From Sphagnum compactum (lineage: Eukaryota > Bryophyta > Sphagnopsida > Sphagnales): a DNA stretch of 64,000 bases. The position numbers and the translations under genes were made by a program. Shown one piece after another: positions 12,943 to 26,066 of the stretch (position 1 is the stretch's first letter; each line of letters begins with the position of its first letter). The stretch covers positions 21,452,001 through 21,516,000 of the forward strand of contig OZ234494.1 of assembly GCA_965153455.1 (NCBI GenBank). The letters are read 5' to 3'. A model generated the notes under the pieces. It was not told the origin of the DNA and did not search any database. It saw only the letters and a list, made by a program, of their open reading frames with translations.

Positions 12943-15900
12943 CTAAATATCAGAAATGGGTTCAACACGGCCATTATAAGTCTTCAAAGTCCGCAAATTA
13001 CCCTCTTCTGGTAAACACTCACGTAAGATACATGATTCTGGCAACCGAAGAAGATTACCCACACAACTGCAGTTGATCAACCATACAAAACTCAAGTTGG
13101 GCAATTCCCGCAAATCTGGGATTTGGGTGAGTAACTTACAGTTTGTGAATTCAATTTCTTCTAGCTGCAAGAGTTTGTCAATGCCCAACACTGCCGTAAC
13201 TTGACTGCTGCCAATCCACAGCTGTCGCAAGCTTGCAAAAGGGCTTAAATCTGGGAAATTGTTGAGAACATCACACCGGAGATCAAGCATCTCCAGGGTA
13301 TTCAACTTACCGAGCCCAGGAAGCTTACATAAACCACTACCTTGTAACCATATCTCTTGCAAGTTTGTTAGTGCACTCATATCTTCAATATGCTTCATAT
13401 GGGTGCAGCCTATAAGATTGAGCCTTCTTAAGGCTGTTAAGCAACCCAGGCCCTGAAGCTTTCCAACTTCAGTGCATGCCAGTCGAAGGTCCTGCAAGTT
13501 TGACAGTGAGCAGAGGCCTACCACTTTTGTAACATTTTCACAGTTGCTGAATTCCAACTTTTCAAGGGCAGATAGCTTGTGAAACCTTGGGAGTTGAGTG
13601 AGATCTGAGTTGCCATACATGTTGAGCTCTCGGAGTTTGATGCACCTATCCAGTTTTGGTGGGTGTTTTAGACGATGGCATTTTGACATGTTGAGCTTCA
13701 CAAGGTTGACACACCTGCTGAGATCTGGTGGTGTGGTCAGGCGGTAGCAATTGGACATATTGAGTTCCTGTAGATTGATGCAGAGGCCCAGGTCTGGCGC
13801 TTTTGTCAAGCTTGCACAATCTTTGAGGTCCAAGATTTGAAGAGCAGCAAGGTACCCAAATTTCTCTGACAGAATTTCCAAGTTGGTGCACTTCAGCTTC
13901 AGTAAAAGTCGGTCAAACTTCCCAATACTGTTTGAGCAATGGATCTCCACCAGTTTGTTGCAATCCTGCAACCCCACAGTGTGCAAGTTCCTCATTCCTC
14001 GCAAATCAAGTTGTGTGAGTTGATAACAATATGGCAACTCTAACACTCCAAGGTTGAACCACTCTTTCAGCAACCTCCTTGGTATGCTTCCAAAAGTGCC
14101 CAATGGTAAATTGACTCGCAGCAAGTCATACTCTTGATTCTTTTGAAGATTCACAGGCACTCGCATTGCAGCTTCTTGGAAAATGCACCACCTCTTCATG
14201 TCGCCTGCACTGGCTTCTAGTTCTGCAAATTCCCTATAGAGCTCATGCATACGAACAGGTGATGTCAAATCCACCCAATCCTCAAGAAGTGTTTTGATCC
14301 GTAGTCCATTCAACTGCCATACAACAATTTTTTGAGTTTGATCAGAAATGGCATTAGCATGGTAGACTTGATCACAACTCAACCAGATGACAATGCCAAT
14401 TAATCCAGCCATTTGCTGAGCATCATCCTTACACAACAACAACATTCTTCAGCAGCCAACATTGAATATATTCCCACTAAATCAACTGGCAGAACTTGGT
14501 CTTTCAACACTGACCATGTCCATGATATCATGCGGGTCCTTTCCATGTACATCACTGAGCCACTGGCTGAGAGTGTTCACAGATTTGAGCTTGCTACGTG
14601 GAGCATAAAGAGCCACATCCAGGAACAAGAGCTTGTCCATGTCAGAAGGCAATGCATCATAACCTGTTCTCAGGATAGAGAAGATAGGATGGATAGCATC
14701 TCGGGAGCGTTTGAAATCTACTTTGCTAAGTCTCTCTTTCCACTCCAAAAAACCCTGACTGCTTGTGATGCTCAACTGGGCACCCAAAGCTTTCAGAGCT
14801 AATGGGTGATAGTTGAAACATCGCATAACACAGTCATTGATGATGCCCTGACTTTCAACTGAGAATGATGAGAATGGCAGATTTGGTGTTGCATGATCAA
14901 GGAAGATGCCAATGGCCTCTTGTCTTTCCAAGTCTGGAACATGCATGAAATGGCCATTCCTACCAAGCAGACGTTGCAGAACACTTAATCCCCGGGCTGT
15001 CACCAGCACCTTGCTGTCTGGACTGAATCCTGCCTTCAGAAACAACTGTGCCTGTTCAATAGATTCTTGACAGTCTTCCACATTGTCAAGAGCCAAAAAC
15101 ACTTGGTGCTGGTGTAATCGGTCCTTCAGCAGCTCTTGACCCTGCTTCACAACTCCACTTCCCATGTTAATGGAGCTTCCTCATTGACAAACCAGATGCT
15201 TATCATCAATCATAAATGGACGTTGTATACTCAAGGCCAAGACATCACAAATTCGTAGGAATAAAAACGGATGCTGAGAGTCAGAATGCCAGAGCAATCA
15301 CCTGGCCAGCATCTTCGACTCTTTGCAAGAGCACATCACCTGCCTCTGTCAACTCTCTCAGCACCTTCTTCTGCAGTTCTATCAGGCTCATCTTCCCAAG
15401 CTCCACATGGCAAACCTTCCCATGGAAGCTTGAGTGAAAATAGTTGCACATCACCTTGCAGATTGTTGTTTTTCCTTTGCCACCAATCCCATGCATGCCC
15501 ACCACTCGAGCTGGCCATTGCACAGCACTTTCAACAACCTCTTCCTCAAAAAATGGTAGAATTGCCTGTTAATGCACACAACACATAAAAAAGACACCAC
15601 TTCAACAACATCAAGTGAACCCTAAACCCTTCATCCTCAGTCTTGAGGTGAGTCAGACTTGTAGTCTTTTAGATTAGAGAGAGGTTCTCTGCATGAGATT
15701 CTGTTCAGAAGTGAGAAATTGTTTTACCTGGCAAAGTCTTTCCTGTCCTTGAATGTGTGAATCATCAAATCTGATGTTTGGAGGCAACAATTTGCAAATG
15801 CTGTCAACAACAGCCAAACGATATGAAACCTCTCCCTGGAATTGAGAAAGCTCCATACCATTAGCAGAACCCACAACCCTAATGGCCTTCTGCCATTTGG

Positions 15901-16333
15901 GTATGTCAATTCTATGATCAGTGGCTGCCCATGCCTCCCATACTTGCAACCACTGACTGCGCGATGCCGCATCATTGAATTTGCTGCAGGAAAGCTTGAA
16001 GAAGAGGGGCAAAAGCTTGAGATTAGGGTTACTAGACCTTTGGGCATCCACAAATGCAGACAGCTCCAGCATAGGCCATTTCGACCGCGTGAAGTACTCA
16101 GGAGACAACACCAGAACAGCCACACAACATTGCTGTGCAGCTTGGAAGATGAGAGGTGGGAATATCTCTCCTCTTGGTAAGCTGTCAGTCCGCTTGTCGA
16201 AAAAGGGGAAATGGTGCACTCTTTCCAGATCCACACAAAGCTGCTCTACAAAATCCTTTTGCAACCCACTGTGACTCAAGAACACTCTATGTTTGGGTGG
16301 TCTCATCAGTTCCCCTTTGTGACTACTACACAC
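12943..16333 (-). CDS. TIR-NB-LRR intracellular immune receptor (TNL)
   Basis: Plant TNLs sense pathogen effectors and signal through TIR NADase activity. Four exons join in phase 0 on the minus strand: 16333-15728, 15565-15302, about 15141-14515, and 14313-12943 (stop). They encode about 955 residues. Exon 1 is the TIR domain (RVFLSHSGLQKDFVEQL; SKWPMLEL, which keeps the glutamate at the position of the TIR catalytic residue). Exon 2 carries the P-loop GMHGIGGKGKTTI. Exon 3 has kinase-2 VFLALDNV, RNBS-B KVLVTARG and YHPLALKALG in the GLPL position. Exon 4 opens with an MHD-like VRMHELY and continues with about a dozen leucine-rich repeats of the LxxLxLxxC type. Translation could also start at residue 10 (16306). 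The exon-3 acceptor is uncertain: phase fits CAG at 15142, but AG sites 25-30 bp upstream also exist with other donors. I chose the exon 3/4 junction by phase and domain continuity. There are no in-frame stops, so the gene looks functional. Confidence 0.9.
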
Positions 16334-16750
16334 AGTTCATCCAAATGAAAAAAAAAAATCTGAAAATTCCGATCTCTCTCTCTCTCCCTCTCTCACTGAC
16401 CCCACATTGGGTGCCTCGGGAAAAGCTTGGAAGAGCAGAATGCGTGATGCTCTGGAGCATTGCAGGCAGCTGCTGCAAATGGGTCTGTGCGAATTCACAG
16501 CACAAAACGATGGTGATTCCGACGATCTAAGCATCCCAGAACACAATTTCAAGGTGTCAACTTGATTATGAAATCATGAGAAATTTTTTTGGCGAATTGT
16601 AGCGTCATCATCGGCAAGAGTGAGGTGGTAATTTCGCAGAAACACGAAGATCCATCGAGGCGACATTCTCCTCCTCCTCGCTTTCCCTGAACTCTCCGAC
16701 AGTCTTCAGCGTGCGATACAGTGTGCACGCGTACTAGAAGAACATGGATC
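16334..16750. promoter_or_regulatory. upstream region of the TNL gene with CT microsatellite
   Basis: This stretch precedes the TNL start codon on the minus strand. It contains a TC/CT run at about 16371-16393 and mixed composition typical of a 5' UTR or promoter. No TATA box could be placed with confidence. Confidence 0.4.
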
Positions 16751-16751
16751 T

Positions 16752-17016
16752 CAAAAAGCTGGTTTCACACCACGTGAACCAGCGGACCATTTCCATTATG
16801 GTCAACTGTTTCTGGCCAAGCTGAGATGGCAGCTTGACCTCTCAAATCAAGGGAAATTGTGGGAATGGGAATTTGGGGCAGAAGTCTACAACAGTCTTCC
16901 CTTCGTGTGCTACCAGACTTTGGCTCTCAAAAAGCTAGTTTCACACTGGGGGACCATTCCATTGTGGTTAAGTGTTTCTGGCCAAACTGAGATGGCAGCA
17001 TAACCTCTCAAAATAC
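16752..17016. repeat. two diverged direct copies of a ~95-bp sequence
   Basis: The block at 16752-16850 recurs at 16924-17016. Shared stretches include TCAAAAAGCT, GTTTCACAC, GGACCATT, GTTTCTGGCCAA and GAGATGGCAGC. The copies are about 170 bp apart and perhaps 80 percent identical. Neither encodes a recognisable protein. A local tandem duplication upstream of the TNL gene is the simplest reading. Confidence 0.75.
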
Positions 17017-20000
17017 CAAAAAATAATTTTAAAAAATGAATAAATTATTTCCACATGGATAAATTGTTGTTTTTGGTTGATGATTCAGCAACACATGGAG
17101 TTGGGCAATACAAATGGATGAAATGCGACCATATATTAGTGAATTTAATCTTTTTTAAAATGTATTTATAATTAGGGATGATATTTATAAATGTGAATGA
17201 ATTGTATTGTTCATGATTTGATTTACTATGTTCACGGATGAAATCTACCACACATGTGCAATTGACTGCATGGAAAAGATTTGGCATAGATGAAAATGAG
17301 AATCACATGATCAAATTGATCACATGGATGAAATTGTCAACATGCAAGAGAAGTACAATAAGGATGAAATGCAATAACACTTGAATGAATTCAACAACCC
17401 AAATGCAATTGATGATATGGGAAAAATTCAACATGGCTTTAACATAGGTAAATGAAAACATAGGGCCATGGCAATTTAATGTGATCAATTTCAATGTTCA
17501 ACTTTGTTTCAAACTTCAACCGTGTAATGAAATTTCATCACAATTATCAAATTTAATCATATACATAATTCCATCCATGTGTTATATTTCAATGGGACCA
17601 TTCATATCAATGTCCATTCTATATCATTAATTATCGACCATGGTATCAAATTCATCCATATGTTTTAATTTCATTTATTGGAAAGATATCATTGTAAAGT
17701 CATGAATTCATTTGTGGGATGAAGTTCAACAAATAGGGTGTAATCAATCTCATTGATGTCATCAACTTCATTCAATAGTGGGTTTTAGACCTACATTTAT
17801 CTTCTTACTTCAATGTTGATTTGTATCAATGATGAAGGGGTGGTGACACTACAAAGATCATGTTGAAGTTGCATTTTCACATAACAAACTTTTTTCAATC
17901 AATGGTGATCTTGAAAGCTCCTCCTTTGTCTAATTTCGCAGTTCACATTTTTGTAATTTACATAACTTGGGGAAAAAATGTAAAGTTATTACATAAATTT
18001 TAGGATTTTAGGGTAAGGAATGGGAGAGGAGCAAAGACCTTGTAACACACATAGATTTAGTGTTGAGAGCTTGCATAGTATTAGAATAAAGGCATATTTG
18101 CTTTGTGATTGCTTTCACAAAGTAAACATTTTCACACTTTTATAAGGCATTGTGTTTGAAGAGACAAACAAAAAATATATAGAACTAAAATGAAAGTGAA
18201 TTTTTTTTTAAAAATTGAGAAATAAGGAGTTTAGATACAAAAAGCTAAATCTAAAAGATTTTATCCTAAAACCTAAATAATTTGATCTTGATAGTTGAAA
18301 GGTAATGTACATATCTCTTACCATGCTTCAAACAAAATTAGGAGGATAATCGTGCAATATGCAATGGGGGTGTTCAAAGGTTTTCTCTTGTTAATTTCAT
18401 TTGATTGGTTGTTTGGAGATTTCTATTGATTTGAATTAGCATTGAAGTTGGAAGATTTCAAAAACATAGAACCCCCCTCATGATCTCATTTCGTTCATGT
18501 AATCAATATCATATGAACCATGAATTTTGTTCGTATAATCACATCACTCAATGTCATTATTTTCATACATGTGAAAACTTGCACATCTAAGTAAATTGAA
18601 TCAAAATTATCATTTTAAATTCATCTATGTGATCAACATCTATGTTGTAAGTTTAATCAGTGTCATCAATTTCATCCAATTTGTCAATGTCATCTATGTG
18701 ATCAAGTCATGCATAGATTTGAATTGTCTAATCAAACCATTATGAAACCATTTACATTGATTGCTAGCCAACTACCACTTTTCAAATAACATCAATGATC
18801 ATATTTTGCAAGACTTTGATTAAATTTTTAAATTATTTGAAAGTTTTATCAATTTCATTTGTTATCTTGGAACCTATTATAGTTCTAAAAAATAAGAGGA
18901 ATCAATAACTACTATCACCTTAACATTCTAGATACATATTAAACCAAAGTCAATATGTATAAAAAATAATTAGCCTTCAATTTATTATTACACCATTTTA
19001 GAATGGGCCAAGAATACTTTGTGTAGTTATTTGAATGTAGAAGAGACCTTTGACTTTCGTTTCTTTAATATTTCACAATCACAAAATTGTTGGTTTTAAT
19101 TTTTTTGTGAAAAAATCAAAATAAAAGAATTGTCAATGTTGATTATTTCAAAAGCCTCCAAAAATCAACAATTTTCATGAAAATTTTGATTGAGAAATGA
19201 TTATACACTCGATGTTTTTATTTTTTTTGAATTGTTTTGAGAATCATAGTTATATACTAATTACGGTTCTTTGGTTGTTTGAAAATTGTGGTTATTAGCC
19301 TTGATAATCACCAAGGCTATTTTCATATTTTTATAATAGCTCAATATTGGTCAATAATTGTTAACACATTGTGACGATGTATGTGGGAATCACTAATGAC
19401 ATGAGTTTCAACAATTCCCACCTTCTTTGGAGGATGGTAATGGAATATGTACATGTATATTTCCCCCTCTCACCTCGTTATCACAATATTTAAAATTTGC
19501 ACATGGGATATTTCATGACCATAAAAAAGATGAGTTCAATGTAAAGCTTTTGATTTTTCCATGCCCCTTGTAAAGACCTCATTCCCCCAATTCTTGAAGG
19601 ATGTCGTTAATGAAATTTTTTAAGTATACAATCTTTTATACCCTTAGTATGACTACTTTGTACATTTTCTCTCTCCACGTCGCCCATGGTAATGTTTATT
19701 GTTTTTTAATTGTAAAATATCAAATGACACACCCCGAAAACTTATAAGTGGTATTGATGGAAATATTTAATTATGTGAATTATCAAAACTTATGGCATGT
19801 TCATGAGTTTTCCATGATAAGAAAAAAGGGGAAGGGCTTTCAAAATCAAGATGACTAAGATGAATTGATGTTTATCATTAAATGTTTTTATTTATTTGAA
19901 AATTTCAAAACCAAAAAATAATTAATTGCGATTGGAGCTAAAACCAACTTCACATATTCACAAAGATTCACATAAATTCATGACAACTCCTCCTTTTTTA

Positions 20001-21404
20001 AAAAGGCTCCACTTTCCTTATAATATATTCCATAATTCTTAAGAAATAAAATTATTAAAATAAGAAAATTTTCTTATACCAATAGTTTAAAATTTTTCAA
20101 CACTTTTCTAATATCCTCAATTGGAAATCATTAACTTTTCCAATTTTGTTATATAAGTGGTCAAGAATTGTTTCAACATTTTTTGTCTCAACTTTTTAAA
20201 CCCTAATAAATTTCAAGGAATGTTTTTGTTTTGGGAATGCAAGTTCATCATCTATAGTTCCCATTGACATCTTTTTAAAACAATCTTCAATTCATATTAA
20301 TTAGACAAGGTTTGAATCTTCAAACTTTGAACATTGAAACTTCTAAGGAAACCCAATTCTCAAAATGAGAATTCATGTTTGGAGTTTTGTGAGTTCCTTC
20401 CTTTGCTTCCCACATGTTTTCTCCTTTACTTGGGTGAAAATTCAACTCTCTTTATTCTCAAGCTTCCTTTTGTTTTGTTTGCTTCTTTTGTTTATGAGTT
20501 TTTTTTGCAAGCCTTAGTTAGGTTGCAACATCAACAACCACCTCCACACTTCAAGCTCATCCCTCTTCTATTTCACGCTTTTTAAAATCAAGTTTTTAAT
20601 CATGTAAGAATGCAAGAACAACATGTCTCAAGTTTTTTTAACCTTGATTTATATCTTCTAACCTTTCACAACCAAATACCAAACAAGAATATTAACATAT
20701 TTTTTAATGCTTACTTGTAAAGTATTGCAACTCCCTTATGTTTTATTTTCATTCAAATTAGTTCACGTTTGGGCAATATCCTTCTTGACAAAACAATTAT
20801 AACACATTTTTGTTCACACATTTTTAAGTCCATTGACAGATAGTTAATGTGTAATGTTGATGTGGGATGCTAAAATTATGCATATCACTAGAAGAAATAA
20901 GTAGGTTAATATGGAATAAGCAAAAAAATAAAATTAGTCCAAATTCATAGCTAGACTCTCCATATTATCGACCTCTATTAGCAATGATATGTTGATATTT
21001 CAAAACTACAATCATGAATTATTAGTGGAATTTTCCAAAAACACTTTATAATGAATACTTACAAAGAAACTTTGCAACAAAATCGTCAGCAAGCATTTCA
21101 TTTTTAACAAAAATGGTTTCAAATTTACATGCAAGTTCACAAATAGATGCAAAACTTGTTGACAAAAATATTAATGCACATTTGGAAATTTTTCTACTTG
21201 TCAATGATGTAGCAATCATTAACATGATGAAATGTTGCTTCTCATCTCATGCAAACACTCATAACACATGGCTCAAAAGGTATTGTATTTATTTATCCAA
21301 GGGTGAATATCATTCTTATTACATATTTTTCAAACAAGATTTTTGAATACATGTGAAAAATAATTCAAATCAAGTGTTTGATTAAATTGAATCACACCAA
21401 CACA

Positions 21405-21438
<34 letters not shown>

Positions 21439-22170
21439 TCCATCATTACATGATAATTGTGTAATAGTTGTCAAGAATGTGTTCGATCAATCTAGCCTTA
21501 TGTGTGAATAAAGATAAAATTAAGTTACTAACCATTGGTAAAATATTGGGTTTGTAAGTACTAAAACCATTAACACAAGGGGTTAGCTTGATGATTAATG
21601 TGATCAATAGTTACAATTATTCACACTTTTGTGGTAATCAATGTTGAGTTCTACCTACATGGCTCTTTACTTTTAGCTTTATCTTTATTGTTAACATCTA
21701 TTGACAAGTAATTTTTTCATCAACAGAATCTTCAAAAGATGAGATTACCATCTATTCACTATTGGTAACTTTTCACCTCCATGTGATAATTGATAAGTTA
21801 CCAAACCCAAGCTCCCTCATCATTCAATCATTTCCTTTTAAATTTTTGCATCTAACATAAACATAATCACAAACATTAGTTTGAAATGATGAACTCAATG
21901 TGTTTCACATATGAATGATGTTTTGAAAAAGGTTGCAAGAATGAAATGGTGAGAAGAGGAATCATGGAATTTGACAGTGGCACAAGAATTGAAAGCACAA
22001 TGAGATTGTGGTTTTCATCTAATGTAAACATGTTGAACATATTGCATTTAAAAGAAAAGGATAGATCCATGAACTCAAATACGGTGCTCATTGGTCAATG
22101 TTAGAACAATGAGACACCCCCAAAGGCTATCAAATGATATTGATGATAATTCCTTTATACAATGTGTTGT
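17017..22170. other. long AT-rich gene-free spacer
   Basis: I find no open frame with family resemblance and no RNA gene across five kilobases. The sequence is AT-rich with scattered decayed repeats, including frequent GGATGAAAT / CATCAA-type words between 17.0 and 18.8 kb and a short hairpin at about 19297-19320. It is presumably old transposon-derived DNA. Confidence 0.5.
21409..21439. repeat. (AT)n microsatellite
   Basis: There are about 15 uninterrupted AT dinucleotides in AT-rich spacer DNA. Confidence 0.95.
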
Positions 22171-22225
22171 TGAAGACTTATGAGTTTTGGGCACACTTCA
22201 TCCCCTTGTGCTTGGACAAGGGGGT

Positions 22226-22345
22226 CACACAAGAGCTCTAGAAGGACTAAAACCAAGTGTTTCATGTTCACCTCCTGGTTACGTGGGTAATGCAAGAGCT
22301 CTAGAAAGACAAAAACAAAGTGTTTCATGTTCACTTCTTGGTTAC
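22226..22345. repeat. tandem duplication of a ~61-bp unit
   Basis: Two adjacent copies share AAGAGCTCTAGAA, AGTGTTTCATGTTCAC and TTGGTTAC-type blocks. The first starts near 22231 and the second near 22292. They differ at scattered positions and contain no gene. Confidence 0.8.
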
Positions 22346-22515
22346 ATTAGCTACATAAACCAAAATAAATAAACGATTACTAGAATCAAGATCAAAATTG
22401 AGACATTCAAGAACCATGAACTCACATGAGACTCAACCCACATTCTTGCCCTCTCCTATGCTTTATAGCTCATCATGAAAGTGGCATTCAATAGCATTTA
22501 TTATAATAGAATGTG

Positions 22516-22803
22516 CTTTTTCTCACACAATAGGGCATAGCTCATAACACGTGAGAAGTAAACTTTTGTGGTTTCATCCATTACAATATACAAAACTTTA
22601 AGTTTATTGTGGCATATATTACATTAAAATTGCAATTTGACATTTGTGTGTCATGTGTTACAAAAACATCACACAAATATCAAATTGCAATTTTAATGTA
22701 ATATATGCCACAATAAACATCACATTTTGTACATTGTAATGGATGAAACCACAAAGTTTACCACACACGTGTCATGAGCCATGGCCTATTGTGTGAGAAA
22801 AAC
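22516..22803. mobile_element. foldback (long inverted repeat) element
   Basis: The left arm, 22517-22650, is repeated in inverted orientation at 22670-22802 around a loop of about 19 nt. Both arms share outer ends CTATTGTGTGAGAAAAA and its complement, the inner GATGAAACCACAAA block, and CAAATTGCAATTTTAATGT next to the loop. Small indels are the only visible differences. There is no coding capacity. A foldback transposon or MITE is likely; transcription through it would give an almost complete double-stranded RNA hairpin. Confidence 0.85.
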
Positions 22804-22859
22804 AAGAGATTTACCAAAGCAAAGTACCAAGCAATGTGCTTTCCACACATAAAGCTCAC

Positions 22860-24207
22860 TGAGCTCCGCCGCAAACCAAGCAACTCACTCTCCAAAAACA
22901 AAGCTCAGAAATGTAGAACATTAGTTTGACTATCCATCTTGTGTGCTTTCTTACTCATCTTGTGTGCAACTTATGTTTACAATTGCCTTTTATCTCAGGA
23001 GCAGAAGCACGTACAGTTAATGAATTTTTGGTCTGCAGCATCTCTCCTGGTGCTTGGGAGCTTGCAATGAACCTCATTGCCCTGGCCAATAAGTGCACAC
23101 TCGAAATGCAGTCTCATGGGGATGGTTCTGCAGCATCAATTCCTCCTGTGTACAACATTCAGTTTCTGTCATAACCATAGATGGCATGCAATGGAAATGA
23201 CTGCAAACCGTGAGAAGAGCAACAATACATGTTACACTCGAACGATGGCCAAGATATGCTTCCAGCAAAGTGTGCAAGTAACATTCAGCTTATCTTCAAA
23301 GGATTTCAATTGCCAGGCAGCAGGTCAATCAAGTGTGCGCTTGTCCTCTTCAAATACAAATGCTACAGCATTGGTGACACGATAAGTCTACACATGCAAC
23401 TCAAGAAACATGTTTCCTGTAGGGGGTCCACAACTTGCTTAGCAAGCAACCCACCTTAGTTGGTGCCATCAAAGCATCTATGGAGATGTCAGAAGGAATT
23501 GCTGTGCATGGTGTCTCTACAATTGCAAATCCTAATTGACTATGTAATTATCCTGTAGTACAAAGTACTCTTGGATTCATCCTCTAAGTGTGTCAAGGTT
23601 ATAACAACCTGGTTTTATACAGTTGGAACCTGTCAGCCAACCTTTGAATCCATGTTGAAGGAGCTGATGCGCAGCACATCCATACAGGCACAAGGGAAAG
23701 TTTCCTTTCAGCCACAGTTAACTTCAGTAACTTCAGCAACTTCAGCAAAAGCATGATAAACAAAAATAACCTAAACTAAGGCACACATTTTAAGAATCCC
23801 GTAGAAAGTTCAGTCATGACATTCATACATGGTGTGGGGAAGAAGTGAGAGCCCTGGAGAAGCCAATGACCAGTTTTATAGACAGATTATTTGAATCAGA
23901 TCCTTTGGATTGAGATGAAACTCGTGAAATTCATCACCAGACTCATTATAGATCAATCCACTCATGGAGAAACTCCACAAAGGACTGGCAGGCCAAGGCT
24001 ATAGAAATAGGGTGAATTTTTCCTTACAGAGGTACTATCAATCTACAGAATCTAATTATGAGGATCTACAATTGTGAGGATGGATGAGAGTGGCATGTCT
24101 GCACATTATATACTAGTTGCGGCCATTACTTTATGAACACTTATTGCAAGTGATGGCTGCCAAGGCTTCTATGCCACATGCTTCTTGCAAGAAGGTGGAG
24201 AAAGTAT
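22860..24207. other. gene-like composition without a recognisable frame, 3' of the unknown acidic protein
   Basis: Base composition is more balanced than in the spacer to the left, and several short frames exist (such as 22926-23174 on plus). None resembles a known family or continues across plausible splice sites. Part of it is probably the 3' UTR of the minus-strand gene ending at 24208. Confidence 0.4.
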
Positions 24208-26066
24208 TTACAAGAGCTCCCAATCATGCCAGCTATCTGGCTCAATATTTTCCTCACAAGTGAGGATATCGCTGGACTCCCAACCATCCAAAGATGACGA
24301 TGACATGCTTGGCTGCCTGAGTTTCTTAAGCTCTTCTTTCTTGCTTAACCTGATTGCTAATTGCTCCTCACCTTCCACCATCTCATTTGGATCTTGAATA
24401 TCTTTAGCATCTGTAGAGGACTCATCCTGCAAGCAATTTCAAAGACAAGAGTTACGGCTATGTTTTCCTTCTCAAAATCAGGATTCATAGATTGTCAGGT
24501 GTCATTACAGTCCTATCACCATCTCCATGACACTTATAACCAAAGTGCATGCCTTCATGAGGTTCCCTGCTTCACGATGTGAAAAAAATCAAAGTCCTAG
24601 AACTGATAAATGCACTTGCATTTAACTAAAACATATCTCTTCCTCAGTCTGTATGTTGCACTACCAAGTCCGAGGACATGGCAGCTACTCTTCCTTAAAA
24701 ATATGCAAACCAAGCAATCAGTGCAGAAGAAGATGGAAATATGCAAACCTTGACACTTATAGAAGCCTCCAGGGCAGCCTCAGGAAGCTGTACTGAAGAG
24801 CAGCTGGCTTCTCCCACATCCTGCAGAAGTTGTTGTTCAGTCTCAGCTTCTTGAGACAGCTCAAATGGTTCCTGTGGCCAATCCCACGTCACCTCAAAAG
24901 AGCCTTCTGAATGCAGGGATGACTGCTCCTCCACACTTGCCAAGTTCAACATCCCCGAATGACAGCTGTCTTCCTTCACCTCAGCTGCAGATACACAACA
25001 CAATAGTTGTTGGATCACATGTGCACTATACTAGTGAGGTTCCTTGAACTGTCCACCATGGTAAAGACAATGGTGGCTTCAGAGTGCCACCCACTGTAGC
25101 AGACCTCTTACACTAGAAAGAGTCCCATTAGAAAAGAGTCAGCAATGACCAGCTGAGGAGGACAACAAAGTCTACGCACCTGGTCCTAGCAGAAGTGGAT
25201 TTATTCCCAAAAGCCATGTGATATTTAAGATGGCAACCTAAACTTGTTAAGCTGGGTTGTCCAAAAACAATCCCCACAATAAATGAGCCTGAATCCAGGA
25301 CCATGAACATAACCGCCACATTAATTCAAAACTTAACCAGTCAACAATGAAAACCACATAAATCCAAGCTGAACCTGAACACCATCTTACCATGAGCAGA
25401 AATTTCAACACAGGCTCCATCAACAAAATTGAGGGGTGCTGCAGTTGGCTGCTCAACGTTCTTCTGACCATGCACAATTCCCACATTGCACTGCTTCTTC
25501 AAGTCTACACCTTTCTCAGTGGCTTCACCATTGTCATTCAAGAAGGTTGGTGGCATCAGCAGCTCTTGCACAAAATCATTAGCTTCATTTGCAAGCTTGC
25601 GCAAGCCAGAACCTAATGAGTTTAATTGCATCTCCATTTCCTGCACATGGGACCAGGAGGCAACACATACAAAGTCATCCTGAGCATCAAAAGGTCTTTT
25701 TTTTTACTATACCAGTGTACAGAGGTCCATGTCAAGCCCAAAAATGGAGAGGACCTAAAACGACCACAGCTAACCCCAGAGTTCCATCTCCCTTCCTACA
25801 GATAAAAAGATACTGCGCAGCACAAGGTGCACAGTCCTCTCCAGCACAAGTGCAGCATGTCAGCACCAACACCAAGACATTGATTGAACAGCATGCAACA
25901 TTTAACAATAGGAACTTAATCAACATACCTGCATAAGTAGAGTGGGTCCACGGCCAGGCTCCCCTAGCTCACAATATGTCTCTATCTTCAGACACATCTG
26001 GTCCATCCATGAAAGCTCCTTTCCTCCACCCAAAGCCTTGTTCGCAGAATATGATTTTGGACGCAT
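24208..26066 (-). CDS. acidic protein of unknown function, four coding exons
   Basis: I do not recognise the family. Four exons join with consistent phases: 26066-25929 (ATG CGT CCA start), 25640-25391, 24984-24749 and 24426-24208 (stop). They give about 280 residues. Each junction has a canonical acceptor (TGCAG, CTGCAG or TTGCAG) and a GT donor. The N-terminal 75 residues look most constrained (KELSWMDQMCLKIETYCELG, then LGSGLRKLANEANDFVQELL) and are predicted helical. The middle is Ser/Glu-rich and acidic (EVTWDWPQEPFELSQEAETE). The C-terminal part has a charged helix EEQLAIRLSKKEELKKL, then DGWESSDIL, and ends with SWHDWELL. No signal peptide or membrane segment is seen. An upstream non-coding first exon around 27.0-27.1 kb is possible; if so, the acceptor TGACAG just before the ATG would splice to it. 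Phase agreement over four exons makes a real gene likely. Confidence 0.7.

Noticed and set aside
15601-15635. CCCTAAACCC near 15615 as an interstitial telomere
   Set aside because: It is only one or two repeat units, too short for a telomeric tract, and falls in a TNL intron.
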